Source: Plectrocnemia conspersa (lineage: Eukaryota > Arthropoda > Insecta > Trichoptera > Polycentropodidae). From it: DNA of 64,000 nt. The notes under the pieces are model-generated. The model ran no database searches. It was not told the origin of the DNA and worked only from the letters and a program-made list of their open reading frames with translations. The stretch spans positions 744,001 to 808,000 of the forward strand of contig VTFK01000149.1 of assembly GCA_009617715.1 (NCBI GenBank), written 5' to 3'. Shown here one piece after another: positions 10,301-23,000 of this stretch. Both the position numbers and the translations under genes were made by a program. The number at the start of each line of letters is the position of its first letter. The stretch's first letter is position 1.

Positions 10301-13300
10301 TTCGTCAACGCTGGTATTCGTCATTAATGTGCAGTGTGGCACAGAAGTTCGATCTTCTCTAGTGATTTATTTTAAATAATTTTGTGTTAATATTGGTTTA
10401 ACACAGATATGCCCACTGTCCCATGGGTAGGTCACTAAACTCGTGCCACTGTTTTTTATTTATAAATGAAATTTGAAGAGAACAAAATTTCTTTAATTGA
10501 TATCAAGGCTTCAAATATACACTGTAAGTTATTCGTTCTCTTACCCGTGGATTAAAATATTTTAATTATTTTTCCATTAATCCGTACGTTGTTGGTTTTT
10601 TTACACTATTCTCTGTAAGGCTTAAAAAAGTTTTTATTCTTATCGTTGCGCCAATGATATTTTTTAAATTTATTTAATGGATTCTAATGATTTAATAGAG
10701 TCGTCGAGCCATTAAACAATCTGCGAATAATTTCTTTCCCCATTTTATATCTTTTTGCTTTTGAAGAATAGCTAAAGACTTCATTATTTTTTTGACCAGT
10801 GAAAGATTTTGAATTTTGCAAATATTTAATTTATGACATCAATGTCTGGTTTCTTCGATTATATAATATATTTTTAATTGTCAGTTGAAATTTCCAACTT
10901 AGCTCAGATGTATGTATGTTAAATAAACATATATTTTCTTTTAAAATAAAAAAATTAAATATTCTGAGCGAAATTGTTTTGAGGCACACAGTTCACACAC
11001 ACAATAACAAACCGGAATCCTTATCCCGAGCGTAATCTAAAATTAATTTAACACGGTAAATGTAAAAATTCTTCTGATGAAAATGAGATTGTTTCGTTCG
11101 AATTTTACTTGAATAGTTTTGTCACTTTTATTGATAAAGATGAAGCTTTTTCTAAATTTTCTGCATAGAAGGGATTTAAAATCCAATTATTATCTTTGTT
11201 TTCGGGTTTTGGAAAATACTCCATGAAAGACGATTTTAATCCTGTTAAAAAAAAATTAAAAACTAATATATAACCTCGTAAATCTTGAGACAACCTAACC
11301 GTAGATATTCGAATACTTCCGGTTGATTGTTTTCGATACACTGTTTCCAAAAATCTAATTTCTTAATCATACTTTCAATTTTATCATTAACATTTAAGAT
11401 CGTCATCGAGCTTTTCTGAAAAATTACATTTAGGAAAAATACAATAGTTTAAATGATTAATATGAAAATATGACTGATTTTTTTTTTACTTTTTATGTCC
11501 GCCATTACTGATTATTTTTCGCGTACCACCAACTATCCACTAGCATACCACAGGTTGGGAACCGCTGGTTAAGTAATAAATGCGAATTACATAAAGGGTT
11601 TTAATCAATCTGTTTTTTAATCTGTCAATTTCAGGAGTTAGTAATTGAATTTAAAATTTTCCCTGAGCTTTCATTGCAATTTTAGTCGTTATCTACCGCA
11701 GATAATATATTTAGTGGGATCGTATGATATAGAAAAAGCATCAGTTAGAATCTCTGCATTGCCCTGCTTTGTGTTTGTGTTTATTTTTTAACGATTTAGT
11801 TAAAAAATAAACATAAGCCGAGCATAGAGTTGCTAAAAACGTGTCTTGTCCCAAATAGACAGATTAAAATAAATAATTAAAATATCTTTTTATTTACAAA
11901 CTAATTTCAATCGTTACTACACTATGTTTAGCTTTCAGAAAGCAAATAAACGACAAAAGAGACTAACTTTAACTATTTAAATACCATTGAACTAAACATA
12001 AAGGTTCTGTAGCTTTGTCAACTCAGTGCGAACAATAAAGCACGGATTTGATAAAATTAATCTCAGTGAATGTGACTCGAATACAGCGAATGTATTTGCG
12101 AGCTTCAATGCAGCTCCTATTAGTCCAGACCAGACGACTGTTAATGTTTATCAATCAATAGTTACACAATTACTGATCTTCAATATGATTTTGGAAAATT
12201 GAAGGCGAAAAAATCGATAGGTTATGATGGCAATCCATTTGGTATTCTTAAAGAAATGAAGCACCTTATGGCACATCCACTTTTATTCACTTTCAACCTA
12301 ACGTTGAAAACAAATATTTTCCCAGATGGAAGGAAAATTACAGTAGTTATTTGATTTATATTGTGAGCCTTGGCTTTATGTCTTATGTTTAAAAGTGTTT
12401 GAGGAATGAATTTTTTATGAAATGTAGGTAAACAATCATAGAAATAATTTATTGCTATTTTAAGAATAAAAGTATTTTACTTTTATTAAATATGAGTTAT
12501 GTTATTTATTAGCAATTCATATTTCTTTCAAGTATATATTCAAGGTTAAATAACATCATTTTTCATATATTTTATTGTAAACACTTAGCTGAGTTATGTT
12601 TTCCTTTATATGTTCTTCGTTGTAATTTCCTCTGAACGTATTCTTCGTAAACATGTATTTGATATAATCATCCATTGTTTCCAAAATCGTTTATAATAGG
12701 AATCAGAATTGTAAGCAACGTTTATTATGCTGTGCTCTTTAATTTCATATGAATCCATTTGTTTTGACAGTATTGATTTTATTATCAATCTTCATTAGTC
12801 ATCGTAAAATTTTATTTTCGTACGCGAGTATACGCATATAATTTTTCATTGGCATTCAATTGGCAAAATTTGAGTTTTTTTAATTCGGTAAAGTCATAAT
12901 TTAATACAAAAATATTAAAACACAAAATAAATTCGTTTTACAAATTAAATAAAATTACTTAGTATTGCAGTTGATAAAGAAACCCGAAGTTGGTTGTCAC
13001 AAAGGCTCAATGTATCTTAAGATATTAATAATATAGGATATTTATAAGGTTTCTATACCATCTAAATAAATATTATGTATCAAAACCGTATTAGGATTTT
13101 ACACTATGTGACTTTACTACGAATGTTTTGAAATATTATTATCAAATAATCGCAGACGCTAGTATCGAAAGATGCCTAGAAATATAGCTCCGATATATTT
13201 CTTATTCGACATTTGACAAGAGAACTGATGGGTTTGCGCACTCGGATAGGGCTGATTTAGAATTCAAAGGGTGTCTCGATTATTTTTTTCACCCCCGTTC

Positions 13301-16300
13301 GATTGATGCGAATACCTGACCGGAGCTTACCCTTTTAAAAATGAAACGAACGGGGATGATAAAAAGGCAAATCGCCATTGACTGCCGCTCTCGGCATGAA
13401 GGAAATTTTATTATTCTGAGGCGTGGAAAATTGAATTTTGAAGGATTGAAGGAAGAGAAAACTTATTTTTATAATGCATTGATTGCTATTTTAAAAATGT
13501 AGTAAATATTTTATTTATACAAATGGTATTTTCTGATTGGCATTTTTGCTACAAAGGGATTTCTGCTGACGCTGACATTACATAGCTTTGAACATTGTTC
13601 TACCCATCTTTTTCACTCACGACAAATCCATTGTCGTATTGTGCATCAGAAAGTTTAATATCCATTCGGATATTCAACGCAATGTCTGTCAATTTAATTA
13701 AATACTTTAAAAAATATTTTTGCTTACATTTATCACATTAAAATATATTTAAATATGTGAGCAGTGTAACTATTTTGTTTCGTATGCAAAAGTTTTATTT
13801 TTATAATATAAAAAAAAATAATGCAACAAATACTTATAACATGTTATGATGGATAAATCTTATTGCTTGATAGTTATTCCTTATTTTTTAACCCATATGC
13901 TTCAAAATTAATGTTGGAGATCATATATATTTCAATATTGCTATTTTGTCGATAGTACAGCAATAAGATAAATATATTAATAACTTAATTGCAAATTAAT
14001 TACACCGACGACAAAAACAAACCTCATATTTATCAAGTAACAAACACGATAATTACATATTCGCAATTAAAATAGTGCATTTAAACAAATCACGTAATAA
14101 AAAAAATATTTTTCAAAACAGATAGGAACGAATTATAATATATAAGGCAGAAAGAATTTTACAGATAATATTTCAAAGCGGCGATGACAAAAGTAATTCG
14201 CTAAGAGTAAACGTCATATTCGACAATAAAACTACCACCTTACATATTGTAAAAAAATTATTTTAATTTGATTTAAAAGCCATAAAAATTACCGTTTTCA
14301 ATTACACACAAATAAAATATATTAATTGATTCAGATTTAGATTTTACCAGCCAATAATTTATTATAATTTTAACGTTCTCTGGTTCATACTTCGAATTAA
14401 ATTAAAAATCAAATAGTAATCAGAGAGCTGCTGAGAATTCTCAATATTTGAGACAAGCAGTGACTATACGGGAATTCAGCAGTTACAATTCAATCCCAAT
14501 CCATATAGATGTAAATTAAATTATAAACTATCAATCGTTTAGTGTCTCTTGATTAACCATTCATGCCACTAAGCATGAGCATCTTATTGAGCTATTTAAA
14601 TAAACATAATTATAAAAATATTTTTATTTGATCGACCCTGACTATCAAAATAAGCAATAATATTGTTTATAGGAAATCTTTGCTTATGTAACCTGTCAGT
14701 ACATTTGATTATAAACAAATATACCGCAAACTAAAAAATGAAGTGCTTATATTTATTATACATATATTTTTATTTTATTGTATTATATATAAATTATACA
14801 AAAAACCAAAAAAAAAAATTGTTCCACATTATTTTTTATTAATTTATGAATCATATTATTTTTTGTAGTTCTACTAATATTACAGTAATTAAAAATGATT
14901 AATATATTTATATTAAAATCATAAAATACGTATTTAATAATTTAAGTATTTTACGAGCAATGCTTTGCATTTTAAAAATATGAATTAGGTCTCTTCTTAA
15001 CGTTAAATTTTATTTTACAGGTTTTAAAGGTTAAATAAAAATAATTAATATTATTAACTATTTTATTGTATTATCAACAATTATGGTTTATTATTGACTT
15101 ATTTTTATATTTCAACTGCAGCCAAATTAAATATTTAGACTTTATGTTTTGTAGATCTTCCTGGATAGTTGACTTTTGTTTTCTTATAGTTCTTGGCTTT
15201 GATTTTTAAGAATCACATTATCGTGAAAAGGAATTTGTTTACTAATTTCTGATATATTCATTCAATAATATGCAATAAAATTATATTAGCTTCTTTAGTT
15301 TCATTTAATTTTAGTTTTTAATGTATTTCATAAATGTTTATATAATATTAAAAATAAATTAATAAATAAAAAAAAATATACCAACAAATAAAGACCGAAA
15401 TCACGCAACTGAATATAAATGTAAATTTGACCTGCAATATTTTTTAAAACTCAAGTGAGCGATTAAAAACAATTTTTTTTGTATAGTTCTCAAAACTACG
15501 GTTAAAATTACTTGATAAAATATTTCAGTCAGACTATGCACTCGTAAAGAATTACACAGCATTTTAAGGGGTGCTCCATTATTATAACCAAGGCTGTATG
15601 TATGTATGTAGCTCGATCTCATACTACTTTTAACGACTTGTTTACGTTATTTCTATGATTTCAGCTGACTTCGAACACGTTTCAAACATCACACCCCAGG
15701 GCTGAAAGTTTGCGCAAGTCAAACGGGAGCAAAGTTGCCACAGTCGAACATTCTCAAGCGAGTGGAAATGGAATCGAAAAAAGTTCTTCTAAATCAACGT
15801 CGTCGGTCGTCGACGAGACACGTTCAACTTCCACCATGTTTGCGCACAAGATTGACGAAAGTCGCAACAATCCTTTGATCTCGCATCCCAGCCTGATACC
15901 CATTCCAATGGTGTACCGGTACCGACATCCGATAGTGAACTTTATACCGATAATATATCCGGTCGCTCGGTTGGACACTTACGGCGAAGGCTTTGTGAAT
16001 AGAGTCGATTTGGAAGTCAACGATCAATACCATTTGCAAAACGATCGGGGACAATACATGTATGGGTACACGAATGGACAGAGTGCAAAGAGGGAGGAAA
16101 GAGGAACGGATGGCGTCACAAGAGGGGCTTACTCGTATATCGATTCAAATGGTGAGATCTAGAATAATATTTATTTTTAATTAAATTGTGTATCTGTTAA
16201 TTCGATTACTTTTACTAAAACTTGAAGTAAATACAGGTGCATAGTAAACGAATATAATTACCCTTTAAGATTTCTCTTTGTATGTAGATTGAGAGCTGCT

Positions 16301-19282
16301 ATTAGATAGTGAGTCTAAGCACATTAGTGATCTATATGATGTGGCGTGTTGCTATGATCTTTTAGTGAGGTTGTTTATTTCAATTTGTAAACCTTTAATT
16401 TTTTATGGTTTATTTGGTCTATTTCGTGGATATGCATAAACTGTACAGATTTTTTTTATTATCAGAGCGCCACTCTATTTTGGTGCATGTTGCAACAGCA
16501 GCTGTTATTTTTTAGACTTACTGTTGCGCTGTTGCTGCCAATTTACAGGACCATAAAATGGAATTTACATTTTTTTTACATTTTTAGGGAAATATTCTTA
16601 TAGACCCTTGTAGATAACAATTTAATTTAAGTATATGGTGCAGTACCTGCTTTGGGACCTGATCAGTGTGTATCATTAATTTTAATTTACAACAAATATG
16701 TGTTGTAAACTGAGACTTTAATTAAAAGAGCTGTTTTTTATAAATCCATTTGCAAAAGCTCTGCTTCGAAGTTGTATTTATTGTATTCGAAGTCAAAAAA
16801 TTATAGCGTAGTTGAAGTGAAACTTTGATGAAAAATTTTATTGCAGACCTTTTTTTCTGGCGCATAAACGATCATGAAAATAGAAGATCATCACCGTCAT
16901 TATTTCTACACGATTATTTGACCAACTCAGAATATTTAGGACGAAACAGTTCTTCAGATTGCATTCAACAAAACTTTTAAGGCATTGTTCGTAATGTTTT
17001 GTAACATTTTGTGTTATGAGGCTGAAAGAGACTAGACGGTCTAAAAGCTGGTAACAGTTTATTTGCCAGTTTAAAGACTTGAAATGACATGTTTGGTAAG
17101 TCGGAGAGTCTTTGATGGAGTGTCGAGTCGTATTATTGTCAGCTATGATTTTATAATGTGTTCTCGTGATGATGCTGGTCGATCTGCTAATGTGTTTCTT
17201 GTATATTTAGTTTTTTACAATGCTGGTTCGAGACCGCTCTGTCAAATCATAGATGAAGATGTTTGCGGGGCAATTGCATTGATTTTCGGACACACCCATA
17301 AAATCTGTTTATGGCTTAAAAGAGAAATCGTCCAGATGATTACTCAGGCGGTCGGTAATTAAAGGGTAGAATAACAATAGTATTATACGCCGGGCATCTT
17401 TTCCAAACAAAGAGTAGTGTTTCAGCAGTAGTTATAGGTGATTAACTTCTCAAGACAGATGTAATATTAGGTGTTCCATGCCATATTTTAAATTTTAATG
17501 CAATTGTTTTGTCACGAGAGTAGTGTAAATATACTGTGTGTGGTCCGATTTTAGACACTTTTAATTTATCTTCTCGTTAGTAAAAAAGGTTGTTAAAATA
17601 TTATCTAAATTATAAAATTTGTGCAGATTGAAATTCCTAGAAATCAAATTTTATATATAATACTATATTGTAATTCTTATTTATTATATTTTAAGGTTTG
17701 AGAACCCTAAGGGGTGATGACTTTGTGACCTAGTTAGAGTTTTTATTAGATTATATTGCACTTGCGCCAGTCGATAAATGGCGAGATAATTTCTCCGAGC
17801 GATGATGTCCGATCCTAAATGGCGAGATTTAATTTCTCTTGCTGTGATAATTGTGTATATTCTCGTCTGTTGGTGGGAGCGCGTATGCCGGGCGATGTGA
17901 ATCTAGTAATAATAAGGCGAAATACGCCTTTGGAAAGCGACATTCGCATTGCAATGGGAATCTTGTAAATCCGGTGATTTATTATATCCGTGACCGTTTC
18001 TGAACAAAGAAATATTCTCGCAATCACAGAGAATATTTATGGGGGCGAGGAAGGCGAAATACGTTTGGAAAGCGACATTCGCATTGCAATGGGAATCTTG
18101 TAAATCCGGTGATTTATTATATCCGTGACCGTTTCTGAACAAAAAAATATTTTCGCAATCACGGAGAATATTTACTGTAAGAACAAAGGTCGTTATTTAT
18201 AGATTTTTTTCTGTCTGTCGAGGGTGGGGTCCCGTATTGTCTTGTTTCCTTGTTGATGAATGATCATTTTAGTCACAGTAAATTAACGTAAGTTTTGAGA
18301 CAAAAACCGTTTCAAACATTAGCATCTGTGTGGTCGCCACAATATATGTTTTTTCAACGACAAATCTGTTTTTTTTTTTAATTTAAAAATATAGGATGTG
18401 TAATTATCTTAATTATAATGTTTATTATAAAATTCAAGTTCCACACGTTTATAAATTATTCAGTAAAAAACATGATAGCAATTATAAAAAAGAACTGGAA
18501 GGATTTATAGAATAAGTGAAGTTTTTTGATGAAGTATTTTAATTAATAAGTATTTATTTTTTATGATACATCCTCAAAAAAAAATATTTTTTAAAATCAC
18601 GAATGATACATAGGAATATTTTTATATAGAGCTAACCAATAATTAAATATAGTGCGAAAATATATTATATTGTACATCGCACTATACTAAAAATAGTGCG
18701 TTGTACAATTTATAAGAATATATTAGCATTTAAAGCTTTTTGTATGATCGATGTTTAGTGTATTAAAAAAATCTTTTATGTAATCTATAATTAACTGATC
18801 CTTAAATGATTTTTAACATCATAAGATTTCAGTTTAATATGTGCTACTTTAATAGAATGTTTTTAAAATAAGCTTTTATTAAATAAATTTATATTATCTA
18901 TCACATAGCAACGGAATAATATAATATATGGTTATTAAAAATAAACAATGCATATGGAATCAATAAATTTACTGTTTATTATATGTTCATAATTAGCGTA
19001 AGATTTGCCAGAGAAAATTCAAAGTAAATATGTAGTTGCAATAGCCAAGAATATGGCTATTAATGCTGAGTCCAGCTAAAATATCTGGCATTTCTACCTA
19101 TAATGAGGTCACATTTAAGTCAAGACACGTAGTGATGTCATATCTATATTATATGTTTCGAATTATTTTATATAATATTAAAATCTGATTATTTTTATTT
19201 GAGGAATATTTTATTTTAATCTGTTAAAAATAAAATAATTAAATAGAAATTAACAATTAATTTTAAATGGTATATGTAATAT

Positions 19283-19317
<35 letters not shown>

Positions 19318-19887
19318 AAGCTTTAAAGCTACACTCTATTGTTACATACAGCGCGCTTTTGAATGTGATTCTCTTTTATTATCAAACGATGTTGGTTAAA
19401 TTGTAGCAAATAACTATGTTGTACCTAGTTGTCATCGCAAGTGGATAAAGTAAACAACCACTTGACTCACTTATGACGACAAAGATTTCTTGTTTTCAAC
19501 TGTTCTTTGAACAACGATATAACATTGTTCGGTTTAATGATATTTGTACAAATTATTATTTTGTCTACGTTTTTAAACGTCGCATCCTTATGTGTTTATC
19601 AAAATGCGGTCAACACAGTTTAAATAACAATAAAACAATCTTGAAGCAAATAGTTGACGAAATTACCAGAGATAAAAAATATTAATTAGCACTTAATTTC
19701 CAGAGACAAAACATGACCTTCGTTCGCAAATATTATTCTAAAATTATTTTACCTTTGTATCTTTACCATTTTTATAATTACAGGTCAATTGCAATCAGTC
19801 AGCTATTCGGCGGATGCTAAAAATGGATTCAAAGTTATGGCTACAAATCTGCCATTGGCTCATGTTGTTAGGCCAGTGATAAAGTAA
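4274..19887 (+). CDS. cuticular protein with two RR chitin-binding domains (four coding exons)
   Basis: Secreted cuticle protein, 284 residues when 4274-4395, 8330-8471, 15665-16151 and 19784-19887 are joined; all junctions have gt..ag borders and compatible phases (2, 0, 1). Residues 1-16 form a signal peptide (MKTFPIVALVFTIVIA). RR domain 1 spans about residues 37-88 (NGQYSYGYSN to DAENGFK). A Ser/Thr-, Pro- and Tyr-rich linker follows to about 213, then RR domain 2 at about 216-274 (RGQYMYGYTN to FKVMATNLP), and a short tail PLAHVVRPVIK. Domain 1 ends at the exon border and lacks the usual ATNLP ending; the next exon supplies LTSNTF instead. A two-gene reading is possible, but exon 4 has no signal peptide or start and no terminating exon for domain 1 was found. 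Confidence 0.82.
4396..8329 (+). other. intron in cuticular gene 2 (3.9 kb)
   Basis: AT-rich and without a recognised gene. It holds the GAAAGTT motif cluster at 7209-7346, an open minus-strand frame at 7451-7798 that I do not trust, and a less AT-rich patch at about 8155-8320 before the next exon. Confidence 0.7.
7209..7346 (+). repeat. three spaced copies of GAAAGTTyACsGwT
   Basis: AGAAAGTTTACCGATT (7209), GGAAAGTTCACCGATT (7273) and AGAAAGTTCACGGTTA (7329) recur at about 60-base intervals. The bases between them are not obviously repeated, so this looks more like a motif cluster than a decayed tandem array. Confidence 0.45.
8330..8471 (+). CDS. cuticular gene 2, coding exon 2 (RR domain 1)
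   Basis: Enters after tgtttag, completes a Ser codon, and encodes YGYSNAQSSKEETRSPDG through YVADAENGFK, the core of an RR domain, then gtaaga. Phase 0 exit. Confidence 0.85.
10186..11032. mobile_element. Tc1/mariner-type non-autonomous element nested in the hAT relic
   Basis: Terminal inverted repeats of about 37 bases start CGCTCGGGATAAGGAT at 10186 and, inverted, end at 11032, with few mismatches. TA dinucleotides flank both ends (10184-10185, 11033-11034), as expected of Tc1/mariner target duplication. No transposase frame is visible in the 847-bp interior. Confidence 0.7.
11105..11400 (-). pseudogene. hAT transposase fragment
   Basis: In two minus-strand frames one reads DKIESMIKKLDFWKQCIENN followed by YFPKPENKDNNWILNPFYA, resembling the middle of ZBED5/FAM200-like hAT transposases (KLxFWxxxI, then YFPxxxxxxWxxNPF). 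A frameshift separates the parts; no full-length product is possible. Confidence 0.6.
12060..12354 (+). pseudogene. non-LTR retrotransposon reverse-transcriptase fragment
   Basis: From about 12197 the frame reads KLKAKKSIGYDGNPFGILKE, then HPLLFTFNLTLKTNIFPDG, the fingers/palm start of LINE reverse transcriptases (K.SxGxDGxPxxxLK...FNxSLxxGxFPxxWK). The upstream part reads TANVFASFNAA, like the NFFxxVF region before it. It stops at 12354, and neither endonuclease nor YxDD box is present. Confidence 0.65.
12355..15664 (+). other. remainder of the 7 kb intron
   Basis: AT-rich sequence. Apart from the island at 13140-13440 I see no repeat border, coding frame or RNA gene. Confidence 0.5.
15665..16151 (+). 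CDS. cuticular gene 2, coding exon 3 (linker and first half of RR domain 2)
   Basis: Follows gatttcag in phase 0. It encodes a Ser/Thr-rich segment, a Pro/Tyr-rich segment (IPIPMVYRYRHPIVNFIP), then RGQYMYGYTNGQSAKREE and GAYSYIDSN, ending AATG|gtgaga. Without splicing the frame stops within three codons. Confidence 0.83.
17914..18173 (+). repeat. tandem duplication, period 137 bp
   Basis: Unit 1 starts AAGGCGAAATACG at 17914 and unit 2 at 18051, with near-identical bodies through GAATATTTA; unit 2 is a little shorter. The low divergence suggests a fairly recent event inside an older element. Confidence 0.85.
19286..19315. repeat. (AT)n microsatellite
   Basis: About 15 uninterrupted AT dinucleotides. 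Confidence 0.95.
19784..19887 (+). CDS. cuticular gene 2, last coding exon
   Basis: After attacag it completes a Gly codon and encodes QLQSVSYSADAKNGFKVMAT, NLP and a short tail to TAA. This is the C-terminal half of RR domain 2 and the conserved ending that domain 1 lacks. Confidence 0.85.
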
Positions 19888-20042
19888 TAAAGTTATTTAT
19901 AAAATGATTTTTTTAAATATATGGTGATGGTGTAAGTGCTGCGATACAATATATTTGGTATGATTTATGGCAATATCTTGGTTATAGTAATATCAACTCT
20001 ATATTATTATATTATTGAGTAATATTAATATAATCGATTTAG

Positions 20043-20068
20043 AATAAAATATATTTTAATTTAATAAA
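20043..20068 (+). promoter_or_regulatory. polyadenylation signals of cuticular gene 2
   Basis: Two AATAAA hexamers (20043-20048 and 20063-20068), 155-180 bases after the stop codon. Confidence 0.6.
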
Positions 20069-23000
20069 CGTGTTTTTAATTATATTTCATTTATCATTTA
20101 TTAAGTCACTAAGGTCAGACGTCTGAGACAAAAATGTTTGCACGATATTAACCGATATGAAAAATAAGAAAATGGCAAATTCTCTAAGAAATCAACTAAC
20201 ATTAGCTTAAATTGATCGATCTCTCATACTAGAACGGCTTACAATAATTGAAAAGTAAAGGCAGAGTTCATTAAAAGTTGAGAGCAATTTTCTCGAAAGA
20301 GAAATATGAGCAATAAATTAAACAAATATACAATACAGATACAAATATATTTGATTTACATGATTCCATAAATATTAAAAATATAAGGTAAATTTTTGAA
20401 ATACATATTGTAATTATATAAAAATAAATTGATTAAAAGAGGAAAATATTTAATAATATTACACTGATAAATATTAATGTTCATGTCTGGGTTTTAGCAA
20501 CGGTGACTTCTATGGCGGCTTTTTTAGATGTTCCTAAACCAGGACAGTGTTTTCCTTTGATTCTGTTCGCATTAAAAAAAATAATATAAAAATTAAAGTT
20601 TTGTAAAAATAATTTAAAAAGGCATATTATTTTTTTTATATAAAATCTAATCATCAATGAGTCTTGATGCCCATTAAACAAACAATAATTAAGCATAAAC
20701 ATTTTAAAAATAAAAAATGTTCTCAAGCGCTGACGTCCTGGCCGCAACGGGTAAGAATAAGGGACGTGATGACAACCTTTTAGGGCACTCTAAAGCTAGT
20801 TGTCGAAAGTTGGAAAGCATTATCGGGTTGTCGACACCGTCACTTTGCTTCGTTAAGACCCTATGTCAAGCAACTAAAAACAAAGTGTTATAGCAAACAT
20901 CTGATATTGTTACAGCGATAATAACTGTAAATAAATTACAATATTATTATCACAAACATATGTATGTACATAATCAGACATTATTAAACATCACACCACT
21001 TCGCTAATAACATTTTAACCGGGGGTCAAAAAAAATATCGTTTATTTCTATTATGAAAGAATCTAATATCTATTATTACATAATTAGTATTCCGTCACCA
21101 ACCTGAATCCACACTCAATCAGTAAAATAAAACGTTAAAGAATATATTATTTTGAGCATTTTATGTTTTCTAAAATACCTATATGTTTGAACTTTTGTGG
21201 TGTTTTATATATTTAAATAATTTAATAAAATTTCCTAATATATTGAAACATAATATAAACATATTTCATAATAGTTCATTTTATTTATGTTTTTTATGAA
21301 CACTTCACTATCTAATTATAATTTTTCTATGTATGAACACATGTTGGCTACGTCAATAAATTAATCGTTGTTTCGACTACTTGATAAGAAATGAAAAAGT
21401 GAATCTAGATTTTTTACACACATGACGACAAAAGCGTAAAATATAGGGGTCAAGCTGTCAAAATAATACCACATTTGTTTTCATAAATACAATGATAAAC
21501 TATCAGCGTTATTTTAAGTTGTAGATACGTATTTTTTTGGTGGATTGTGATTGGTCGCAAAGGATCGCGTGGTAATCCCAATGTTTGTTAAAATATTCGG
21601 TAATTATTTATTTCGACATGAGCCCCTTATTTCGTAGTTAACAACATGTGCCAATTAAACCAAATCGTAGATATATGTATAATCTAGACAAAACAACCTT
21701 GTCTGACCTTTATATCATATTATGTTTAAATATAAATGTTTATGAAAATCGTTTGTTATAGCAAATAGTATACCTTTACAGTATATGATTATTATTTCTA
21801 AATCATTAAATATATTTAGTGTTATTAATTTAATGAGTAATTCAGTTAAAGAAAATACGATATTGAAAAACCTTTTAGTCATTCGCGAAAAAAACTTTTT
21901 TATCCACTTAAATATTTATTCTTTCGCGAATCTTTTCAAGATTTTAATCGCGTTTCACGCTTTCTTGATTTCTTTTTTGAATTTGGATAATTTCTTGATT
22001 GAATGTCTTTCTTCTTGAAATGCCTAAAATCTGAAAGCGTTGTTTACATTGTTAAAGGCCGTATAAGTTTACTCTCAATTTTTGTTGGAATAACAACTCT
22101 TAAAAGGAGACTTTTTAACTTTGAAATGCGAATAATATAATTTTATATACATAAAACAATAAACTACTGTACATATATTTATTAAATACTATGTACAATA
22201 TTTTATAAATTATTAATAATTATGATCATTTTCACGAAAAAATGATTTTTATTTTGATTTTCATGTAAAATGTATTAAATGTATATAAATCAAGTCGTTT
22301 TTAAGTAATTCTTAATTTTTATATTTATTTAAAAAAAGTAGGTTAAACATGCAAAACTAATATATGTTTTGTAAAAAAATATTTTTATTGGAAAATATGA
22401 TAGATCATATCTTAATTTATATTCAATACATAAACATGTATGTATATTCACTTGAATAATTAGGTTTTTATTAAATTAAATAGAAATAGTCAAAACTATT
22501 TTTTGGTGTTTAAAATATTATTGAAACTGTTGCATGGAAAAGTTTTTCATATAAAATTAGCGACTGCTTCGAAGTTTACGTGGTACGTAAAATTAACGAA
22601 AACGTGCGCAGTATTAAAACTCGTATAAAACGTAATTTATTTTTTGTTCCAGATTCACGTCTCGAATTCCAGTTTGGAAATTCATATCGCGAGATATTAA
22701 TATATTTTTTATCTAACGTCCTACAGAAGCAGTAAGACGCAGACTTTCATACATAAAATTCTGAGGATCAGTTTTCTTGCAACGGAAATCTATGTCAATA
22801 TTGAATGTATTCAAAACACACTTGATCTTACACTGGCTTGCTATACAGGCTAACCAAAAAACATTTATGAAATAATATATAAATAAAAAAATACATAGTA
22901 CTGCTTTAATGTGAAAAATTAAATTTTTGAACCTTTACAAAAAAAGCATTTCATAATATAGAGTCCAACATAAAAATCTACAAATCACAATAAATACACA

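Larger units (their letters stand above)
9760..11567 (-). mobile_element. hAT-family DNA transposon relic
   Basis: Ends CAGGGTTTTCCAACCTTTTT (9760) and, inverted, CAGCGGTTCCCAACCT (ending 11567), matching the CAGnGGTTCyCAACCT terminal repeats of hAT elements; both ends also share a GTACCAC word. Flanks gttaggt and gttaagt agree at 6 of 7 bases and may be a decayed target duplication. It contains minus-strand transposase fragments and is interrupted by the Tc1-type insertion. Confidence 0.75.
8472..15664 (+). other. intron in cuticular gene 2 (7.2 kb)
   Basis: Carries the hAT relic (9760-11567) with a nested Tc1-type element and a reverse-transcriptase relic (about 12060-12354). A less AT-rich island at 13140-13440 contains an inverted CCCGTTCG / CGAACGGG pair. 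The rest is featureless AT-rich sequence. Confidence 0.7.
16152..19783 (+). other. last intron of cuticular gene 2 (3.6 kb)
   Basis: Holds a less AT-rich block at about 17000-18350 with the 137-bp tandem repeat, possibly a decayed LTR, and an (AT)n run at 19286-19315. No coding region recognised. Confidence 0.65.

Noticed and set aside
17224..17234. GGTTCGAGACC, an exact match to the tRNA B-box consensus
   Set aside because: No A box at the right distance and no cloverleaf can be drawn around it.
17084..17362. A 92-codon plus-strand open frame in the block before the 137-bp repeat
   Set aside because: No motif recognised; the block looks like a decayed repeat, so the frame is probably incidental.
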